From Hyphomicrobium sp. (lineage in GTDB: Bacteria > Pseudomonadota > Alphaproteobacteria > Rhizobiales > Hyphomicrobiaceae), in assembly GCA_003987725.1 (NCBI GenBank), contig RXJH01000003.1:1-64000 (forward strand): DNA of 64,000 nucleotides. The letters run 5' to 3'. Below, piece after piece: positions 1 through 7,908 of this stretch (the stretch's first letter is position 1; every line of letters starts with the position of its first letter). The position numbers and the translations under genes are program-made. The notes under the pieces were generated by a model. That model was not told the origin of the DNA, did not search any database, and saw only the letters and a program-made list of their open reading frames with translations.

Positions 1-27
1 AAGCAAGCTGCGCAGATGAGATGCTGC

Positions 28-1461
28 TTAGGCAAATTGGCTTGAGCATGATCGGTAAGGGGCATACCACCCGTTCGGCTTGATCTTGCTGAAGTCGATA
101 GGGAACTGCAGCTTCATCAGAACTTCGTACTTGGCCTGAATGCCTGGCCCTCGAGAATAGGTCCTAACGCCCTCGCTCTGTCGCGCTGGACTGTGGCCGC
201 AGAGGGCATTGACAACATATTCTTCTTCACCTGCATCAAACAGCATGGTCTGAAGCGTATGACGGAAGGAATGGAAATCCAGTTTGTTGTGGGTATCGCT
301 TTTGATTCCGAGCCCTTCCTTGTAGCGATTGAAGCGCTTTGAAAAGCCGCCGAACTCACCGCGTTTGTTGCGCTCTTCGTCGGCAAATAAGCGCACTTCC
401 TTGGCCGCCTTCACGCCTTCGACGAAGTCAAGGAAGCCAAGCTGAATGAGGGTCGGGTGCAATGGTACTTCTCGCGCGCTCGAATGCGTCTTAAGCCGCT
501 TGTCTGCATCAGAATTGATGTCGAGCAACCAAAGTCCGGTTTCCGTGTCTTTACGGACATCCGTGAGTTCGAGCTGGCACAGCTCTGCTTCTCGTGCGCC
601 TGTAAAGAGTCCCAGGAGTGGCACCCAGTAGTCGCTTCCGCGTCTAAAGGTACCGCCCGTGTAAGCTTCGGCTTCGAACAGCGTCGTGAGCTGTTGCTGT
701 GAGAAGGCCTTCTTCTTGGTCTTGATCCTCGGCTTCTTGAGGAGCGGCTTCAGGATGCTGTGGAAGTTGCAACGAAGCGGGTATTGCTGGGCTTCGCACC
801 AAGCCAGGAACATATTCGTGGCCTGCGCATGCGAAAATACGGTCTTAGCCGAGAGAGTCGGACTAGGAACCTTTAAGATGTCCTCGATAGATCGTGGGTC
901 TATGCTGTCGATACGGGTTGGCAGCCGTGGCAAGGTGTCGACGTAGGCGCGAACATCCTTCGGGGTAAGGCCAGAAATCTTGAAATTCGGACGCCCATCG
1001 GCAACGATTTTGAGGAAAAGCTTGCACTGGGCGCCGTATTTGTCGGCGGTGGCAGCCGTCGTTGATTGCTTCTTGCTGTCGACGAAGCGCTCAATGGCTC
1101 TATCAATGAGCTCGTCAAAGCTATCTAACGGTGCGCTGTACGGTTGCGGGGGTGCTGCAGGCCTGGTTTTAGCGAGCTCTGAGGGCGCCAGGGGGGACGA
1201 GCGACGAGAAGGATCTGCAGAAGGTGACGACGGTAGCGCGGGAACCTCTGGTGCTGAAAGAGACGCCATATGATCGAGAGCAATAAGGTAATCTTGAAAG
1301 TCTTCGGCTGAGAGCCATTCCAAGAGAGCATCGACAGCAAAGTGATCGTCGAAATTTAATTCGCCATGCAGAGCGATAAGCGCGAGACCTCGTTGATAGC
1401 GATCGAGCTTTTCCTCGGCGTCGCGTTCCCAGGGTTCCGAATGTTGAAAGTTCACGCTCAC
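28..1461 (-). CDS. Tyrosine recombinase / phage-type integrase (copy 1)
   Basis: Site-specific DNA recombinase of the phage integrase family, 477 aa. The catalytic set is complete: Arg290 in TGAREAEL, His397 and Arg400 in HSFRH, His423 in CGH and nucleophile Tyr435 in GVRTY. Residues about 115-250 form the SAM-like DNA-binding domain. From about residue 115 onward it is very similar to the second integrase at 5034-6587, but the first 110 residues are unrelated and include a Pro/Ser-rich linker. The start chosen is GTG at 1461. The frame stays open upstream of it with no clear ribosome site, so the N-terminus may be longer or 5'-truncated. The gene points away from the cargo genes and probably belongs to a second element continuing left of the window. 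Confidence 0.9.
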   Translation of the reverse strand: MSVNFQHSEPWERDAEEKLDRYQRGLALIALHGELNFDDHFAVDALLEWLSAEDFQDYLIALDHMASLSAPEVPALPSSPSADPSRRSSPLAPSELAKTRPAAPPQPYSAPLDSFDELIDRAIERFVDSKKQSTTAATADKYGAQCKLFLKIVADGRPNFKISGLTPKDVRAYVDTLPRLPTRIDSIDPRSIEDILKVPSPTLSAKTVFSHAQATNMFLAWCEAQQYPLRCNFHSILKPLLKKPRIKTKKKAFSQQQLTTLFEAEAYTGGTFRRGSDYWVPLLGLFTGAREAELCQLELTDVRKDTETGLWLLDINSDADKRLKTHSSAREVPLHPTLIQLGFLDFVEGVKAAKEVRLFADEERNKRGEFGGFSKRFNRYKEGLGIKSDTHNKLDFHSFRHTLQTMLFDAGEEEYVVNALCGHSPARQSEGVRTYSRGPGIQAKYEVLMKLQFPIDFSKIKPNGWYAPYRSCSSQFA

Positions 1462-1805
1462 GTGGCGGGCCTTCTGAGTGACGTGGATCTTGGCTGTTGA
1501 GCAATCATTGGCGCGGGAGCAAATCGAACCTCGTCTCCTGAGGTCTTCCTACCAGCACAGCTCGACTGTAAGTAAACCCACATAATTGGCGCGAACGACT
1601 ATGCGGCAGTGTTCGATCGCTTCCAGTGTAAACGGATACCGAACGTCGCGCATAAGCCATTGCTAACCGCGATCGATCTCGAGAGTTGTACGCTAGAACG
1701 CGCGATCGTCTTGAAAACTATCCGCTGACAATAAAGCTTGGTGCTAAGTCGGGCTGCCGAGCCAGAAAAGGCTTGGCCCGGCAGTTGTTAGTTCCACACA
1801 ATAAT
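1462..1805. other. Junction region with tRNA-like relic
   Basis: This stretch has no credible gene. On the minus strand, about 1509-1566 resembles a decayed tRNA: a D-arm-like CTGGTAGGA, an anticodon-loop-like CCTCAGG, a T-loop-like GGTTCGATTT and a terminal CTCCCGCGCCA. The arms do not pair properly and no 5' acceptor half is found, so it is not a functional tRNA. Its place just upstream of an integrase matches the place of tRNA-Gln upstream of the second integrase, which suggests an attachment-site remnant. Confidence 0.35.
1756..1777 (-). terminator. Hairpin downstream of the 236-aa gene
   Basis: GCCGAGCC and GGCTTGGC form an 8-bp stem with one G-U pair around the loop AGAAAA, about 30 bases after the stop codon at 1806. 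There is no U-run after it on the minus strand, so termination activity is only a guess. Confidence 0.3.
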
Positions 1806-2516
1806 TTAACAGAGCGGCCAAGCGGGAGTAGCGTGATCCCTAGTTGCGCATGGAAGGATTTGGACGTGAGGATAAAACAATAACCCGGTTTCCGAGAGAG
1901 AAGTCCATTTCTCAGACCAATGCGGGAAAAAAAAGCCCTTCCTGTTCTTCAAATTATTCCACAAATCAGTGTCGGGTCTGATCCCCACTTCACGCTTGAA
2001 GAGCATCGCCCATTCCTCAACCGTTCTGAACACGATGTCCTCGAAGCAATCATCGGCAGTGGTTGCCATCTCCCTCGGAGCGCTTGAGAAGACGGTACCG
2101 GTGGCGGGCACGGTGTAGCGGTTCAAGAATTCGTATCGAGCATCCGAGAAATACTCGGGAAATTGTGATGCAAACGTATTGATTTGGTTCGGTGAGGTGT
2201 TGATAGCAGGTCCCATTGTCATCCAGCCGGCCCGCTGTGCTTCCGATCCGGCAACAGCATGCGCTTTATCCATCAGGATAATATGGCAATACCTAAACTC
2301 GGGAAAACTATCATCCAGTCGGCAGTAGAAATAGGCAGAAGCAGGAACAGCTTGGCCAATTTTTTTCGCTAACGCGTGTTTCAACCACTCAGTGATGAAT
2401 CCAAATTGTTCAGAGCTAGATTTAAGGCCGGGGTTATAAATTTGTTCGAGATCAGGCTCCAATTTAATATCATGTGGTTTCGGGACTTTCTTGGCTTTCT
2501 CAATATCAAAGTGCAT
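1806..2516 (-). CDS. Hypothetical protein, mobile-element cargo (236 aa)
   Basis: I do not recognise the family. It is a soluble-looking protein without signal peptide or membrane segment, rich in aromatic residues, with a Lys/Pro-rich N-terminus and two Cys in the last 15 residues. The ATG at 2516 has a GGAG about 11 bases upstream, which supports the start. The gene is AT-rich compared with the chromosome to the right and lies between two integrases, so horizontal acquisition is likely. A small plus-strand reading frame diverges from it across an AT-rich 117-bp gap that could hold both promoters. No function can be assigned. Confidence 0.65.
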   Translation of the reverse strand: MHFDIEKAKKVPKPHDIKLEPDLEQIYNPGLKSSSEQFGFITEWLKHALAKKIGQAVPASAYFYCRLDDSFPEFRYCHIILMDKAHAVAGSEAQRAGWMTMGPAINTSPNQINTFASQFPEYFSDARYEFLNRYTVPATGTVFSSAPREMATTADDCFEDIVFRTVEEWAMLFKREVGIRPDTDLWNNLKNRKGFFFPHWSEKWTSLSETGLLFYPHVQILPCATRDHATPAWPLC

Positions 2517-2633
2517 TATTCAAATACTCCATTTCAATAAACGCCAAACTGGCGATTGCATATCTATTTAATCGATAGTGAGTTTTGCTGCAAATTAAAA
2601 TTAGCTAATATATTTCTCATTTTTTGGGATTAA

Positions 2634-2867
2634 TTGGCGTATGAGAAACGGGAAATAGCTGTCAGGACTGTTTGTGGTGTTATTTCAGACCAAAGAAATG
2701 GTGGTTCGATTGCCGATTGTTCTGAGCCGTGCGTTCTCAATTTAAAGCCACTCGGTTCTACATGGTGGCCACGCGAATTTGCCCTGCTAACTCAGAAATA
2801 TTCTTGGCGAAGTATTGCTGATCGGGCAATTGACATGCTCGTCAAGCATTGGGAGTCAGACCTGTAG
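2634..2867 (+). CDS. Possible small hypothetical protein (77 aa)
   Basis: A 77-codon frame opening with TTG, with a weak GGGA about 5 bases upstream. The C-terminal half (WWPREFALLTQKYSW and on) has a protein-like composition with several Trp. It is the only plus-strand candidate among the cargo genes and fills a gap left by the minus-strand genes: it diverges from the 236-aa gene and converges on the HUH-like gene. No family is recognised, and the weak start and short length leave real doubt. Confidence 0.35.
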   Translation: MAYEKREIAVRTVCGVISDQRNGGSIADCSEPCVLNLKPLGSTWWPREFALLTQKYSWRSIADRAIDMLVKHWESDL

Positions 2868-2963
2868 CGAACAGTTCGCACCCATCAAATCGCTTTATTG
2901 GTGTCTTCTGCGGCTTCCTTGAGCTTCCCTCATTTCAAATTTCTGATCATGCTTACGCGCATT

Positions 2964-3566
2964 CTAGAGAGAACGTTCATCCCATTTAATTCCTTTGGAC
3001 GTTCGTTCAAATCGGGCCTTCGGATACTGAGTGAATAGGGGGGCGTCGCCGGCTAGTCTTACAGCTTCTCGATTATTGAGTAGCTTGGCTGCATAACTGA
3101 CGACATTGGTCAGAGAGCTCGCCTGTATCAAGCGCGCATCGATTGTCCGAACTGCACTGAGTGCGGGATGATCCAGGATAACTAGAAACCCGTCATTTCG
3201 CAGCGTCTCGAAGCGGTCTAGCGTGTCTTCATGAACAAGATAGATGCTATGAACATGAGGCGTAACGGGATCATAAAAATTGAGTTCGCGTGATGCTCGG
3301 GTGTGTGGTATATCAAGAAAATCAAACGTCATTGGGTGTAAATAACTTTTTTTGGAAAAATTGTTCATCAATTTTGACGTGAGGTGTCGGTAGAGGTGGT
3401 CATATCGACCCAATACATACCAAACGGCATCTTGGAAGGATCGAGGACTGAATCTTTCTGAATGACAGAAAGTTGTCGTGACGAAATATGGTTGTCGATT
3501 TTGCTTTTCAAGCAGCAAATTTGCGATATGGCTCGAATATAGTTCAGCAATATCAGACATCATCAA
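2964..3566 (-). CDS. HUH-endonuclease-like (Rep/relaxase-like) protein
   Basis: The 200-aa protein carries three elements in the order typical of HUH single-strand nucleases: a hydrophobic strand FVTTTF (residues 28-33), an HVH motif at 104-106 inside PHVHSIYLVH, and a candidate catalytic tyrosine in YAAK (158-161). Known HUH proteins use the two His to bind metal and the Tyr to nick DNA and stay covalently attached during rolling-circle replication, conjugation or transposition. The match is by motif and spacing only, and no full-length family is recognised. The start is ambiguous among TTG 3566, ATG 3563 and ATG 3560. It lies with two tyrosine integrases on AT-rich DNA, which suggests a role in replicating or mobilising the element. 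Confidence 0.6.
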   Translation of the reverse strand: MMMSDIAELYSSHIANLLLEKQNRQPYFVTTTFCHSERFSPRSFQDAVWYVLGRYDHLYRHLTSKLMNNFSKKSYLHPMTFDFLDIPHTRASRELNFYDPVTPHVHSIYLVHEDTLDRFETLRNDGFLVILDHPALSAVRTIDARLIQASSLTNVVSYAAKLLNNREAVRLAGDAPLFTQYPKARFERTSKGIKWDERSL

Positions 3567-3820
3567 TCTCGCGAAGTTGGTAATAAAATCTAATAGCCAG
3601 GGTTTGAGCCTGACTTTGTAAAGTGTTCATCTGCGATTGCATCAGAGGGCAAGGTATCTTGCTCCTCAGATTTGCAATCGACCTATGGAAAAGCACTGGC
3701 GGAGTTCGTGCGGCGGCGCTCATGTGCCGACGACTTAGTTAGGGCATGAGGTCGTGCTAATATTTATTTCACGGCCGCTTGAGTTCTGTGTCTCGCCGCA
3801 TCGCGCGCTGCGAGAGCGAG

Positions 3821-3837
3821 GATCTTGGCGCAAGATC
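3821..3837 (-). terminator. Short hairpin after the 72-aa gene
   Basis: Perfect 7-bp inverted repeat GATCTTG/CAAGATC with a GCG loop, about 20 bases beyond the stop of the gene ending at 3856. No U-run follows, so it may stabilise the 3' end rather than terminate. Confidence 0.3.
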
Positions 3838-3855
3838 GGAAATACCTTCTTCCCG

Positions 3856-4074
3856 CTATTCTTGTTTACGCTTGCTGAAAGCAAGTGAACCGTACTTTCT
3901 ATATTGTTCTTCGAGCGCGCGTTTCTCCTCCTGGGAGTACGTACGACAGGGAAATCTTTTGTTCCAGTCACGTCCATAGGCCCTGAGGTTCGAAGCGGTG
4001 TGTCCGCCATACTTGTTGTTGGAAAGACCCCGTAAGTGTGATGGATAATCAGTCAGTGTTTTTCGACGTTTCAT
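3856..4074 (-). CDS. Small basic hypothetical protein (72 aa)
   Basis: A 72-aa protein rich in Lys and Arg, with no signal peptide or membrane segment. A strong ribosome-binding site (AAGGAGC about 8 bases before the ATG at 4074) supports that it is translated. Basic small proteins on mobile elements often bind nucleic acid (excisionase or accessory factor), but no helix-turn-helix is clear here, so that is speculation. It follows the 163-aa gene on the same strand after a 147-bp gap. Confidence 0.6.
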   Translation of the reverse strand: MKRRKTLTDYPSHLRGLSNNKYGGHTASNLRAYGRDWNKRFPCRTYSQEEKRALEEQYRKYGSLAFSKRKQE

Positions 4075-4221
4075 TGAAATAGCTCCTTATTGTTGTCGAG
4101 TAGGTAGTCCCCGGCTGCCGCCGAACGCTCGCGCTCGGCGCCTCTTCTTTTGTTTGGGGATTGGCTCTGGAAAGTTTTCAAAAATCAAGCGGGCTAATTT
4201 TATAGGGCGTCGCTTGGATGC

Positions 4222-4713
4222 TCAATTTATTGCGTCACTTTTGTGAAGCAAAACTAATTTTATTCCGTAAAGGGGGCCCCAATAGTGTTTGTTGAGAACT
4301 TTTAGATGCCTGAATATTGCTTGGAAAATATCATTAAGGCACATCTCGAATTGCTGCACATGGTCCGCTGGCACTGACACCTCAATATCTTCGCCAATGC
4401 TTATGTTTATATACCCCGAGCTGTGCTTCGGTTCCGATTCTGCTCCGAGCGCCCATAGCGTGTTCTCGTGCATATGGAACATTTCGCTGTTATCCATCCA
4501 GGGCATGTAGCGGCTGGTCGAAGAATTTGGCGACGCTTCTATGGCGACAGAGAAGAAATAACTGAAATGATTTGGAAGCTCATCGAAAAAACTTCTGCAT
4601 TCAATTCCATTTCCGCAAAGGCTTTTTGCGTCCGAAAGATTATAGAGAGCTTCCTCAATTTTTAGATGGAAGTTGATAAGTCTTCCGGTTGCAACGTTAG
4701 TATCGGTATTCAT
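4222..4713 (-). CDS. Hypothetical protein, mobile-element cargo (163 aa)
   Basis: Unrecognised soluble protein of 163 aa with an acidic centre (SIGEDIEVSVPAD) and a helical C-terminal third (QQFEMCLNDIFQAIFRHLKVL). The ribosome site is excellent: AAGGAG 8-9 bases before the ATG at 4713. It is the first cargo gene after the second integrase in transcription order. Codon use is AT-rich compared with the core genome. No function can be assigned. Confidence 0.65.
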   Translation of the reverse strand: MNTDTNVATGRLINFHLKIEEALYNLSDAKSLCGNGIECRSFFDELPNHFSYFFSVAIEASPNSSTSRYMPWMDNSEMFHMHENTLWALGAESEPKHSSGYINISIGEDIEVSVPADHVQQFEMCLNDIFQAIFRHLKVLNKHYWGPLYGIKLVLLHKSDAIN

Positions 4714-5033
4714 TCAAAAACTCCTTTTTTACAAACATCTACGACCGCAGCGCGAAAAGCTTTGCGTTCTTCAGTGCCAGCTAGAGCTTCGACGAAGCCA
4801 AGGCGCGTGACGATTTTGAGTCACGAAAAGAAGGGCGCGGAATGCGCTTTGGTCAGCTGTTTAATAAGTATTCAGAATATAATTGCAAGAGAAAAAAACA
4901 AATTGCGCAAAATAATTGACGACGGCAGATATGGAATAAATTCTATATTTGGTGATTCGCAATAGAATATCTCAATGGAGTGCCATAATAGAATTCCATA
5001 ATAGAATTCCATAATAAAAATCCATAATAGAAT
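4714..5033. other. AT-rich gap carrying the repeat structure
   Basis: This gap between the 163-aa gene and the 3' end of the second integrase shows no credible gene. Its left part holds the promoter-side sequence of the 163-aa gene. Its right part (4931-5034) contains an inverted repeat arm and the 13-bp tandem repeats listed separately. Confidence 0.6.
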
Positions 5034-5042
5034 TTATTCCAT
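4931..5042. repeat. 16-bp perfect inverted repeat enclosing the tandem repeat
   Basis: atggaataaattctat at 4931-4946 is exactly inverted at 5027-5042, about 80 bases apart. The right arm covers the last two codons and the stop of the integrase. The pair could fold into a long stem in RNA or single-stranded DNA, or act as paired protein-binding arms next to an attachment site. Confidence 0.75.
4983..5034. repeat. 13-bp tandem repeat, four units
   Basis: The unit ccataatagaatt occurs exactly at 4983, 4996 and 5022, with a variant ccataataaaaat at 5009, giving four head-to-tail copies. The last copy overlaps the integrase stop codon at 5034-5036. Iterons for a replication initiator or arm-type sites for an integrase would look like this, but neither is shown. 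Confidence 0.85.
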
Positions 5043-6587
5043 CCAGCTCGGATCGGGCATCCATCCATTCCGCTGAACCGTGCGGAAGTCGATCCCGAAC
5101 TTCAGCTTCAGAAGCAGTTTGTATTTGGCTTCGAGCCCGGGACCGCTGGAATATGTCCTGACGCCTTCGCTCCGTTGGGCGGGGTTGTGACCGCATAAGG
5201 CATTGACCACGTACTCCTCTTCCCCAGCATCGAACAGCATCGTCTGCAGGGTGTGACGGAAGGAATGGAAGTCCAGCTTATGAGAGGGGCCGCTTTTGAT
5301 CCCGAGGCCTTCTTTGTAGCGATTGAAGCGTTTCGAGAAGCCGCTGAACTCACCGCGCTTGTTGCGCTGATCAGCCTCGAACAGGCGCGATGTTTCGCTG
5401 GCGCGCACGCCGTCGACGAACTCCAGGAAGCCAAGTTCGATGAGCGTTGGATGGACCGGCACTTCGCGTGCGCTGGCACCTGTTTTCAGTCTTTTGCCGT
5501 CGTCAGAATTGATATCGAGCAGCCAGAGACCGGCGGCCGCGTCTTGGCGCACATCGTTGGTTTCGAGTTGGCAGAGCTCGGCTTCCCTCGCGCCGGTGAA
5601 GAGCCCAAGCAGCGGCACCCAATAGTCGCTGGCTCGCTTAAACGTGCCTGTAGAATAGGGTTCGGATTCGAAAAGGGTCTTGAGCTGCTGGGCCGAGAAG
5701 ACTTTCTTTTTGGATTTGATCCTCGGCTTCTTAAGCAGGGGTTTTAAAATGCTATGGAAATTGAAGCGCACCGGGTACTGCTGGGCTTCGCACCAGGTGA
5801 GGAACATGTTGGTCGACTGGGCATGGGCAAAAATCGTCTTTGCTGATAGCCGAGGGCCATCACTTCTCAATATCGCCTCGAGCGGTCGACCATCCGAGCT
5901 GTCGACGCGAGTGGGTAACTTCGGCAAGATATCGATGTAAGCACGAACATCTTTCGGCGTGAGTTCGGAAATCTTGAGATCTAACCGGCCATCAGCGACG
6001 ATCTTGAGAAATACCCGGCATTGGGCTCCATACTTGTCGGCGGTGGGTGCTGAGATTGCCTGCTTTTTGTTGTCGACGAAGCGCTCGATGACTTTCTCGA
6101 CGCGTTCTTCAATGGCATCGCTTAGAAAGCGAGCAACGTGCGGGACCTTTACCGGCGGCGCTGGGGTCGGTGTGGGAACCACCGCCGCAAGAGAATCTAA
6201 GGGCGGGGCTGCTTTCTGCGCAGCAAGGGACGTTCGATTATCGCGGGCTAAGACATGGTTCCGAACTTCAGTGAGGTTAAGGCTCCGAGCCGGGTTGCCC
6301 CAAACGCCCGTCTCACCGAGGTCGATCTCGCCGTGATTTTCGACGAGCACGAGATCGGGTTTGGGTCGACCGTGGTCCCCAGTTCCCCCCGTTTCGAGCT
6401 GGGACAAGGTTTCGGTCAGCCTGAGGGCTTCGACGGCGACGAGAACCTTGGCTTTCGCGCGGTCCTTCGTTCGCAGTGAGATGCGAACCTCGCGGCGTTC
6501 CGTCTTTGCACGCACCCCTTTGGGAAGCACGGCGCGGAAGTAGTAGACACCATGTCGGCTCTTCGAAAGGTAGGTATGCCCGGTCAC
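5034..6587 (-). CDS. Tyrosine recombinase / integrase (copy 2) at tRNA-Gln
   Basis: A 517-aa site-specific recombinase. Residues 1-60 form an N-terminal DUF6538-like domain (VYYFRAVLPKGV), about 65-150 is a linker, about 155-290 the core-binding domain, and the rest the catalytic domain with Arg334, His441, Arg444, His467 and Tyr479. Start is the ATG at 6587. The gene begins 88 bp from the 3' end of tRNA-Gln and reads away from it, the classic arrangement for an integrated element that uses a tRNA 3' end as attB. It shares most residues with the integrase at 28-1461 over the last 350 aa. The stop codon lies in the tandem-repeat array. Confidence 0.93.
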   Translation of the reverse strand: MTGHTYLSKSRHGVYYFRAVLPKGVRAKTERREVRISLRTKDRAKAKVLVAVEALRLTETLSQLETGGTGDHGRPKPDLVLVENHGEIDLGETGVWGNPARSLNLTEVRNHVLARDNRTSLAAQKAAPPLDSLAAVVPTPTPAPPVKVPHVARFLSDAIEERVEKVIERFVDNKKQAISAPTADKYGAQCRVFLKIVADGRLDLKISELTPKDVRAYIDILPKLPTRVDSSDGRPLEAILRSDGPRLSAKTIFAHAQSTNMFLTWCEAQQYPVRFNFHSILKPLLKKPRIKSKKKVFSAQQLKTLFESEPYSTGTFKRASDYWVPLLGLFTGAREAELCQLETNDVRQDAAAGLWLLDINSDDGKRLKTGASAREVPVHPTLIELGFLEFVDGVRASETSRLFEADQRNKRGEFSGFSKRFNRYKEGLGIKSGPSHKLDFHSFRHTLQTMLFDAGEEEYVVNALCGHNPAQRSEGVRTYSSGPGLEAKYKLLLKLKFGIDFRTVQRNGWMPDPSWME

Positions 6588-6674
6588 GAAGTGTCTCCCC
6601 TCGATGGATCACTCCATGCTTCAGAGGCCACCTAAGCGCGTTAACACTTTGATTGTCTGGGAGACTTTTGAGCT

Positions 6675-6748
6675 TGGCTGGGGGACTAGGATTCGAACCT
6701 AGACAGGCAGAGTCAGAGTCTGCAGTCCTACCATTAGACGATCCCCCA
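6675..6748 (-). tRNA. tRNA-Gln (anticodon CTG)
   Basis: A full cloverleaf reads on the minus strand: acceptor TGGGGGA paired with TCCCCCA, anticodon stem GCAGA/TCTGC around CTCTGAC (anticodon CUG, reading CAG), T-loop GGTTCGAATCC and an encoded GCCA end. The 3' end faces the adjacent integrase, so it is the probable integration site. I found no second copy of its 3' end in the window, so the far attachment site is probably left of base 1. Confidence 0.95.
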
Positions 6749-6929
6749 AAGCCGGGATCAGGCGGTGCGTTGGCCGCCGGAGCGCGGGTCATAGCAGCAG
6801 CCTCCCGCGTCTGCAAGCGCGGCAACCGGGGTCTTCCTGACGCGGTTCCCTCTTTTCAACATCGGGCGCTTCGTAGGCCGGATTTCGCCGAACCGGAGCG
6901 CGACGGATTTATCGGCTCCACCCGTGCGA

Positions 6930-7721
6930 TTACTTTGGCGCCGCGAGGAGTTCCGGCCGGTACTCGAAGTGCATCGTATCGTAATGGTACCAGCGGCCGC
7001 CCCAGATGAAGCCGTGCTTCTCGAAGATGTCGACGATCTCCGGAGGAATCTCGTTCCGGAAGGCATAGCCCGAACCGCTTTTTGCCCATCGCCAATAATG
7101 CGAACGCCGCGTCGCGATGTCGATCGCAATGCCGTAGCCATGAGCAGAGCGCTGTTCGGTCCCGGCGATCGCCCGGCACATATAGCCGCCGGCAGACGGA
7201 ACGAGAAAGACATCGAATTTCGCCGGAAGCGCTTCAAGCTCGCGACTGACGGCTTGCAGATGTTCGGCGGCGCCGTTGAGCCGGGAAATCTGGATCCGTT
7301 GCCCGGACTTTGACGGAATCCACGTAATCGTCGTCAGCGAGGAAGCGAACCCGGGCGTCCGGCAGTCGCCATAGATCTTCTTGAAGAATGCATCGTTGCG
7401 CGCGCGGCCCGGATCGAAATTGCGGGCAGGGGGATTGGCCGGTGCACCTCGCGGATAGGAAAATCGAAACATGTCGCGAATATCGGGGTTGGCAAGCCAC
7501 GCCTCGAACGGCCTGTCCTTTCCGTCCGAGATTGGCAGCCGCGAACCGTCCCGGAAGACAATCTCGTTTCCTTCGATGCCGGTGATGAAGCCCGGATACG
7601 CCGCGCGGAGACGCGCCCCGATTTGCTCGCTGCCGAGACCGTCCGCGAAAGCTGCTGCTTCCGTTAGGCAAATCGCCGCCGCAGCCAATGCTGTGAGCCT
7701 TAAAGCCTTTCTCCTCAACAT
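6930..7721 (-). CDS. M15-family peptidase (D-Ala-D-Ala carboxypeptidase-like)
   Basis: Exported zinc peptidase of the VanY/M15 type, predicted to trim D-Ala from peptidoglycan peptides in the periplasm. Metal-binding motifs are visible: SAHGYGIAID (SxHxxGxAxD) and a terminal HYDTMHFEYRPEL with the HFE signature. The start at ATG 7721 is preferred because it begins a clean signal peptide (MLRRKALRL, then a hydrophobic stretch to AFA); an in-frame TTG at 7778 would add 19 residues. It is transcribed toward the tRNA and appears to be a single gene. Confidence 0.88.
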   Translation of the reverse strand: MLRRKALRLTALAAAAICLTEAAAFADGLGSEQIGARLRAAYPGFITGIEGNEIVFRDGSRLPISDGKDRPFEAWLANPDIRDMFRFSYPRGAPANPPARNFDPGRARNDAFFKKIYGDCRTPGFASSLTTITWIPSKSGQRIQISRLNGAAEHLQAVSRELEALPAKFDVFLVPSAGGYMCRAIAGTEQRSAHGYGIAIDIATRRSHYWRWAKSGSGYAFRNEIPPEIVDIFEKHGFIWGGRWYHYDTMHFEYRPELLAAPK

Positions 7722-7908
7722 CGATAAATCGCGCCGGACCGAGCCCAGATCGCGCCTCCTCTTTGCAGTGTTAAGCAACGGCCCGCTAGAGCTTTACGAC
7801 GGGGCGTGACCTGCTACACTTGGGTCAACAGAGGTCCAGATCAAACGGCCTGAGGAGCGCGGCTGCATTGCGGCAAGTTAGCGCTATACCAGGTCCTGGA
7901 GAGCGACG

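Noticed and set aside
1509-1566. Functional tRNA gene
   Set aside because: T-stem and acceptor stem do not pair and the anticodon arm is too short, so it is described only as a relic.
4983-5034. CRISPR array
   Set aside because: The 13-bp units are directly adjacent with no spacers and there are no cas genes.
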